Assembly (NCBI GenBank): GCA_961205875.1
Contig: OY540822.1
Coordinates: 6,574,501-6,638,500, forward strand
DNA from: Sialis fuliginosa
Lineage: Eukaryota > Arthropoda > Insecta > Megaloptera > Sialidae
Direction of reading: 5' to 3'
DNA: 64,000 nucleotides
In this document: positions 59,541-64,000 of the stretch, one piece after another
Layout: every line of letters begins with the position of its first letter
Position numbering within the stretch: the stretch's first letter is position 1
Notes under the pieces: model-generated
What the model was told of the DNA's origin: nothing
What the model saw: the letters and a program-made list of their open reading frames with translations, nothing else
Databases searched by the model: none
Program-made: the position numbers and the translations under genes

Positions 59541-60339
59541 GCTAAAATCTTGTGTAAGTACATGTATAATTTATTCTTTATCATTCATAATAAAGTTTCT
59601 TAGAGATGAAATAAAAATTATTTTTCAGTTTTTACAATTTTGTATATAAAATATTTCAATTAACGATTATAGTGTCTCTAGCGTCAGCTATAGATATATA
59701 GGGTGACCGCAGGTTTTAGTTTCTGTACTCCCTGAGATAAACACCCGGTCATGATATGGTGGAGGGGGGAACGTAAGAGGAAAAGTTTTTATTTTCTCAA
59801 TTAAAATAAAATTTATATTTTATTACTGTTTTAAAAATACATAAATGTATATTTAATCAGGACCGGCGCTATGGATGGCGTGTGAAAAATTCATATTGCC
59901 CTCAGCACCCCATAGTAAGATTAAAATTAATTTAATTCATATTTATCCCAACAACATTAATTTATAAGTAGAGATTGGAAAAATAGTTTTTCAACTATTG
60001 CGTAAAAATGCATTTATTGTAATTTTTATTACATATCTCCACCGTTTGATTGAACACGATTTGAAATCAACTATTTGCAACTACCTTTCCAACTATTTGC
60101 GACACTTTTTACTGCTTCGTTTGCACTAATTATTATCAAATCGTAAAAAAAACTATTTCCAAAAAAAAAAATCAACTAGTAACTATTTCATTGAAAATAA
60201 CAACAATTTTTCCAATCTCTATTTATAAGCAAGTTATTTTGAAAATAAAGCTTGACACCAAAAGAATAATATTTGTAAAATTGAATACAATATTAAACAA
60301 GAATGGAAATTGAGGTGAAAATGATATTGACCGCAAAGT

Positions 60340-61150
60340 TAGCCTATTTTTTGGACCTCGCTTGCGACCTGGGGAAAAAATATAAAAGTATGTTACAAGT
60401 ACCAAATTACTCGTCATTGAAAACCAAAGTGAGCATCGGTTATCATTTTTTGAAAATTTCAAAAATTACCCCTATTTAGGGGTTGAAAAAAACCCCAAAA
60501 TATTAAAAAATCGAAAATACCACTAATTATAAAATCATGTATCATTGTATATGGAATTTTAGTTTTATTTTTCTTAATATTTTGGGGATGATTTCACCCC
60601 ATGGGAGAGCTTTGGGGTGGTTTTTTTAACCCACATAAACCCTAATCGATCAAGAAAATACGTGATTACACTTTTGTAAGGTTAAATACAATGATAAATG
60701 ATTTTATATATAATTAGTGGTAAAAACAAACTTGTTTGTTTAAACGTCAAAATTTATTAAAGAAGAGGAAACCGCAAGCTTTCGATTCACAGAATCATCG
60801 TCAGGCTATTAATAAAGATATAAATTTGAGAAAGATGTCGTTATCTCAATAAAATTCATGTGCGGTTTCCTCTTCTTTAATAAATTTTGACGTTTAAACA
60901 AACAAGTTTGTTTTTATTTATATTTAACGTCACTACTATTATATTATAATTAGTGGTACCTACTTTTGATTTTTTAATTTTTTGGAATTTTTTCAACCCC
61001 TGAATAGGGGCAATTTTTTGAAATTTTCAAAAAATGAAAAGCGATGTCCACTTTGGCTTTCAATGACAAGTAACTTGGTACCTGTAACATATTTTTATAT
61101 TTCTTCCCCAGGTCGCTAGCGAGGTCCAAAAAAAAGACTAAAAAACAGCC
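60340..61150. mobile_element. Inverted-repeat element with a hairpin nested at its centre
   Basis: TTTTTTGGACCTCGCTTGCG (60350) and CCTATTTAGGGGTTGAAAAA (60470) are mirrored in inverse at about 60993-61020 and 61110-61135. Arms are about 200 bp and roughly 85 percent alike. The central 60715-60925 is a separate hairpin. Confidence 0.6.
60715..60925. repeat. Hairpin repeat B with CTGACGA..GAAA core
   Basis: Arms of about 55 bp (AACAAACTTGTTTGTTTAAA, through GAGGAAACCGCA) pair with 60862-60918. On the minus strand the left loop edge reads CTGACGATGATTCTGTGAAT then CGAAAGC: the CTGANGA box, a GATTC/GAATC stem and a GAAA box of hammerhead ribozymes and Penelope-related tails. Confidence 0.65.
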
Positions 61151-61384
61151 TTTTTTGTGGCCATTCTTTCAGTCAAATTTTTCCGCCTTCGGTGATTTTA
61201 AATAAGCGCTAACATATTTATTATTGTTACATTTATTATTTTGACAATCAATTTGCTATATTACTTATTGACTATAGAAAAAACTATTAATGAAGCAGAT
61301 ATTGTTTTATCAAGTTTATTTTATTTTACGGTTATATTAAGTTGAATTATTAGAAAACCCGGAGAAATTATAACTATACCCGGA

Positions 61385-61472
61385 GCCCGGAGAGATGGTA
61401 TTGAAACCCTGACACTCAGGGTGAAAATCTGAGTCCTGGTCACTCTACCAGTAGTTGCCAGCCAATAATAAA
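61385..61472 (-). repeat. tRNA-derived SINE-like head
   Basis: On the minus strand TGGTAGAGTGACC (A-box-like) is followed about 30 bases later by GGTTTCAATACC (B-box-like), with CTCAG..CTGAG between them able to form an anticodon-type stem. The acceptor stem is not convincing, so this is a pol III-type SINE head or tRNA relic and not an intact tRNA. Confidence 0.4.
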
Positions 61473-61599
61473 ATATTTTTTGTTCATTCACTGTCTGAAT
61501 TCTGTAATTCAATTTAATAATAAATATACATAAATAATGGAGTTATTATTAATGAAGCACAATTCGTTGGTAAAAATTCCTCAGATCCCACTTACCTAT

Positions 61600-61807
61600 T
61601 TAAAATATATATATTTCCAATATTTTATGTACAACAATTGGTTAGTAACTCGTCGAGTAACTTGAACGCACTACACAATAAATATAGTCACGTAGGCTCT
61701 GACTGAAACACAATAAACAGATAGAGGCAGTGGCTGATGAAGGAAGGAGCACATAGGGGCAGCCTTTTTCTTTCATAGACCGCTGAAAAACATAATTCAC
61801 AATTATA
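61600..61807. repeat. Direct repeat unit 1, left part
   Basis: TTCCAATATTTTATGTACAA, CTGACTGAAACACAATAAAC and GTGGCTGATGAAGGAAGGAG recur at 63570-63720. The unit resumes at 63335-63430 after the insertion 61808-63331. Confidence 0.75.
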
Positions 61808-63331
61808 ATATACAGGGTGGGGCAATAGTGTGTGGAAGTTCGATAGCTCGTAGACCATAACAGATAAAAAAAAATTTCTAATGCAGATGTAAACTGTGGG
61901 TAAATGCGCATACATAGAAATTATTTTCAAATATACAGGGTGCTACAAAAAAGTGTGGCACGCTTAAGGTAATTTGTTTTAAATGGAATGCCCTGATTAT
62001 TTTTGCATATTTAAAACATCTCTTGGGATGTTTATTCATATCAAAAATATTAGCCCCATCTGATGTCCGGTTCAGACGTAATAATATATTTTTCAAAAAA
62101 ATTGACTTTTACATTACTCCACTTAAAAATTCACCATTTCCACGGCCGTAGCTTTGAAGACGAAATTAAATATGGACCTTATTGTAGGAGGTTGGTGGGT
62201 ACTTTTGCTTTAATATCTTAGAGCCACCATGTACATGGTGTTCAAAATTAATTTTCAAATTTTGAGAACTTCAAAGTTATTTTTCTCAACTATTTCAAAT
62301 GGAACACCCTATATATTTTTTAATGATGTTATGTAGAATTACATAACGAACATTTTTTGTTTGTTCATCCTTATGGTTATTTGTAACCATTTTTGAATTA
62401 TTGAGCAAAAAGTACAAAATTCAGCAATATTTACTAAAAAAAATTATTTTTTTTTCAAATAAAATAAAACACCATGTACAGGATCTTCATGTTGCCCATA
62501 AAACAGCATTTTATGTTTCTGTCTCAATTTCACACTGCTCATTAATGAATTTATATGATTGTAAATTATTTTGGTTGTTTGTGTTCAATAAAATAATAAA
62601 GCATCTGTTTGCTAGCTGAAAAAAATTCAAGCTGTTTTTATGGGCAACATGAACATACTGTACATGGTATTTTATTTTATTTGAAAAAAACATTTTTTTT
62701 TTAGTAAATATTGCTGAATTTTGTACTTTTTGCTCAATAATTCAAAAATGGTTACAAATAACCATAAGGATGAACAAACAGAAAATGTTCGTTATGTAAT
62801 TCTACATAACATCATTAAAAAATATATAGGGTGTTCCATTTGAAATAGTTGAGAAAAATAACTTTGAAGTTCTCAAAATTTGAAAATTAATTTTGAACAC
62901 CCTGTACATGGTGGCTCTAAGATATTGAAGCAAAAGTACTCACCAACATCCTACAATAAGGTCCATATTTAATTTCGTCTTCAAAGCTCCGGCCGCGGAA
63001 GTGGTGAATTTTTAAGTGGAGTAATGTAAAAGTCAATTTTTTTGAAAAATATATTATTACGTCTAAACTGGACATCAGATGGGGCTAATATTTTTGATAT
63101 GAATAAACATCCCAAGAGAAGTTTTAAATATGCAAAAATAATCAGGGCATTCCATTTAAAAAAAATTACCTTAAGCGTGCCACACTTTTTTGTAGCACCC
63201 TGTATATTTGAAAATAATTTCTATGTATGCACATTTACCCACAGTTTACATCTGCATTAGAAATTTTTTTTTATCTGTTATGGTCTACGAGCTATCGAAC
63301 TACCACACACTATTGCCCCACCCTGTATATT
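61808..63331. mobile_element. 1.5-kb palindromic element with TACAGGGTG ends
   Basis: ATATACAGGGTGGGGCAATA at 61808 is complemented at 63312-63331 and the arms stay complementary for about 700 bp, to a loop near 62520-62620. Internal terminus-like motifs (TATACAGGGTGCTAC at about 61932, ACACCCTATATATTTT at about 62306) are repeated. No transposase frame; open frames inside are mirror copies of arm sequence. The unoccupied target exists at about 63765. Confidence 0.8.
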
Positions 63332-63334
63332 AAT

Positions 63335-63870
63335 AATATGATAGAAATCGTATTTAAAATATCAATTATAGTGTTACTAGAAGTAAAAACGTTCACCAAA
63401 TGCTGAAGTGGTTAAAATAATTTTTTAAACTAACTTTTTTTTTCAAATTGAAGATGTGCTTGTCACAATTAGTTCAACACTTATTTAATGTAACACAGTT
63501 TTGTTAAAAATTGTCATATTAATTTGAAAATTCCGAGAAATCATTAATGTAACTTACCTATTACAAAAAATAATATATTTCCAATATTTTATGTACAACA
63601 ATCGTTTAGTAACTTGTTGAAGTAGGTACTTAACTTGAACGCAAGACAAAATGAATGTTAACTCACGTAGGCTCCGACTGAAACACAATAAACAGTGGCT
63701 GATGAAGGAAGGAGGACATAGGGACAACTTTTTTATTCGTAGACCGCCGAAAAATAAAATGTATAATTAATATTGACAAAATGAAAGAAATTGTATTTAA
63801 AATAGCAATTATAGTTTTACCTGTAGTAAAAACATTCCTCTGCTGCAGTGGGTAAAAAAAATCTTTTAAA
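63335..63870. repeat. Direct repeat unit 1 right part and complete unit 2
   Basis: 63335-63430 (GAAATCGTATTTAAAATA, CAATTATAGTGTTAC, AGTAAAAACGTTC) matches 63785-63868. With 61600-61807 it reconstitutes the unit seen uninterrupted at 63565-63869. Class unknown. Confidence 0.7.
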
Positions 63871-64000
63871 CAAAGGCTGTAGCCGGGTAGCAATGTAAAA
63901 TCGGCCTCAACACGGATTTGGCTAATTTTTATTGTGAATGTTGCTCTTTATGTGAGCATTCTTATGCCCAATTATTAGCCTCCAAAAGTTGATAGTTTTT
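63870..64000. mobile_element. Terminus of a SWIM-DDE-family element, cut by the window end
   Basis: AAAGGCTGTAGCCGGGTAGC, then ACGGATTTGGCTAATTTTTA and TTATTAGCCTCCAAAAGTT, is a diverged version of the left ends at 8861 and 31048. Confidence 0.75.

Noticed and set aside
61642-63260. Mirror-image 60-89 codon frames on opposite strands
   Set aside because: The same peptides arise from both arms of the palindrome and the direct repeat; no homology to a transposase.

Overview
The window is AT-rich, intron-bearing eukaryotic DNA, most likely from an insect. Supporting signs are GT/GC-AG introns, jockey/CR1-type LINEs, a Ty3/gypsy element with an F-type envelope gene, palindromic foldback elements, and a NACHT-ankyrin gene of a type I know from arthropods. 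The order cannot be fixed from sequence alone. No bacterial operons, rRNA or CRISPR arrays were seen.

Host genes. (1) Two tandem XK-related (XKR/CED-8 family) membrane-protein genes lie on the + strand. Only the last two exons of the first are seen (4063-4221 and 7393-7826). The second can be read from start to stop (13547-13703, 16928-17319, 20048-20241, 22527-22816, 24910-25038, 25828-26234). Its splice phases agree throughout and give 522 codons plus stop, provided a 2.7 kb transposon sitting inside one coding exon is removed together with one copy of a 3-bp target duplication. (2) A large minus-strand gene (45560-49518, 5' end incomplete) encodes a STAND-type NTPase: an N-terminal PD-(D/E)xK-like nuclease motif, a NACHT domain and about eight to ten C-terminal ankyrin repeats. 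This domain order recalls bacterial Avs-type antiviral proteins and is the most interesting host gene here.

Mobile DNA makes up most of the rest. 1-3243 is a foldback element with 177-bp tandem repeats in its arms. 8861-10391 is a palindromic, non-autonomous relative of the full-length DNA transposon at 31048-36174, which encodes a DDE transposase with a C-terminal SWIM-type zinc finger; another terminus of this family enters at 63870. 14500-16279, 17320-20044, 49879-50492, 52493-54795 and 61808-63331 are further palindromic elements. 52493-54795 carries a two-exon PIN/XPG-like gene remnant and has a 3-bp target duplication. 26669-30774 is a decayed LINE with a 9-bp-repeat tail. A second LINE of the same group (52010-56408, minus) is split by the 52493-54795 element. 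37052-44857 is a gypsy-type element (gag-pol and env, 511-bp LTRs differing at 4 sites, CTAC duplication) inserted in a Ty1/copia remnant. It is defective: most of the integrase core is deleted, pol has a stop and a frameshift, and env has an in-frame stop.

Smaller MITEs, two hairpin repeats with hammerhead/Penelope-like loop motifs, a tRNA-derived SINE-like piece and several dispersed repeats fill the remaining introns and spacers. Several insertions can be dated relative to each other because an unoccupied copy of the target is present in the same window.
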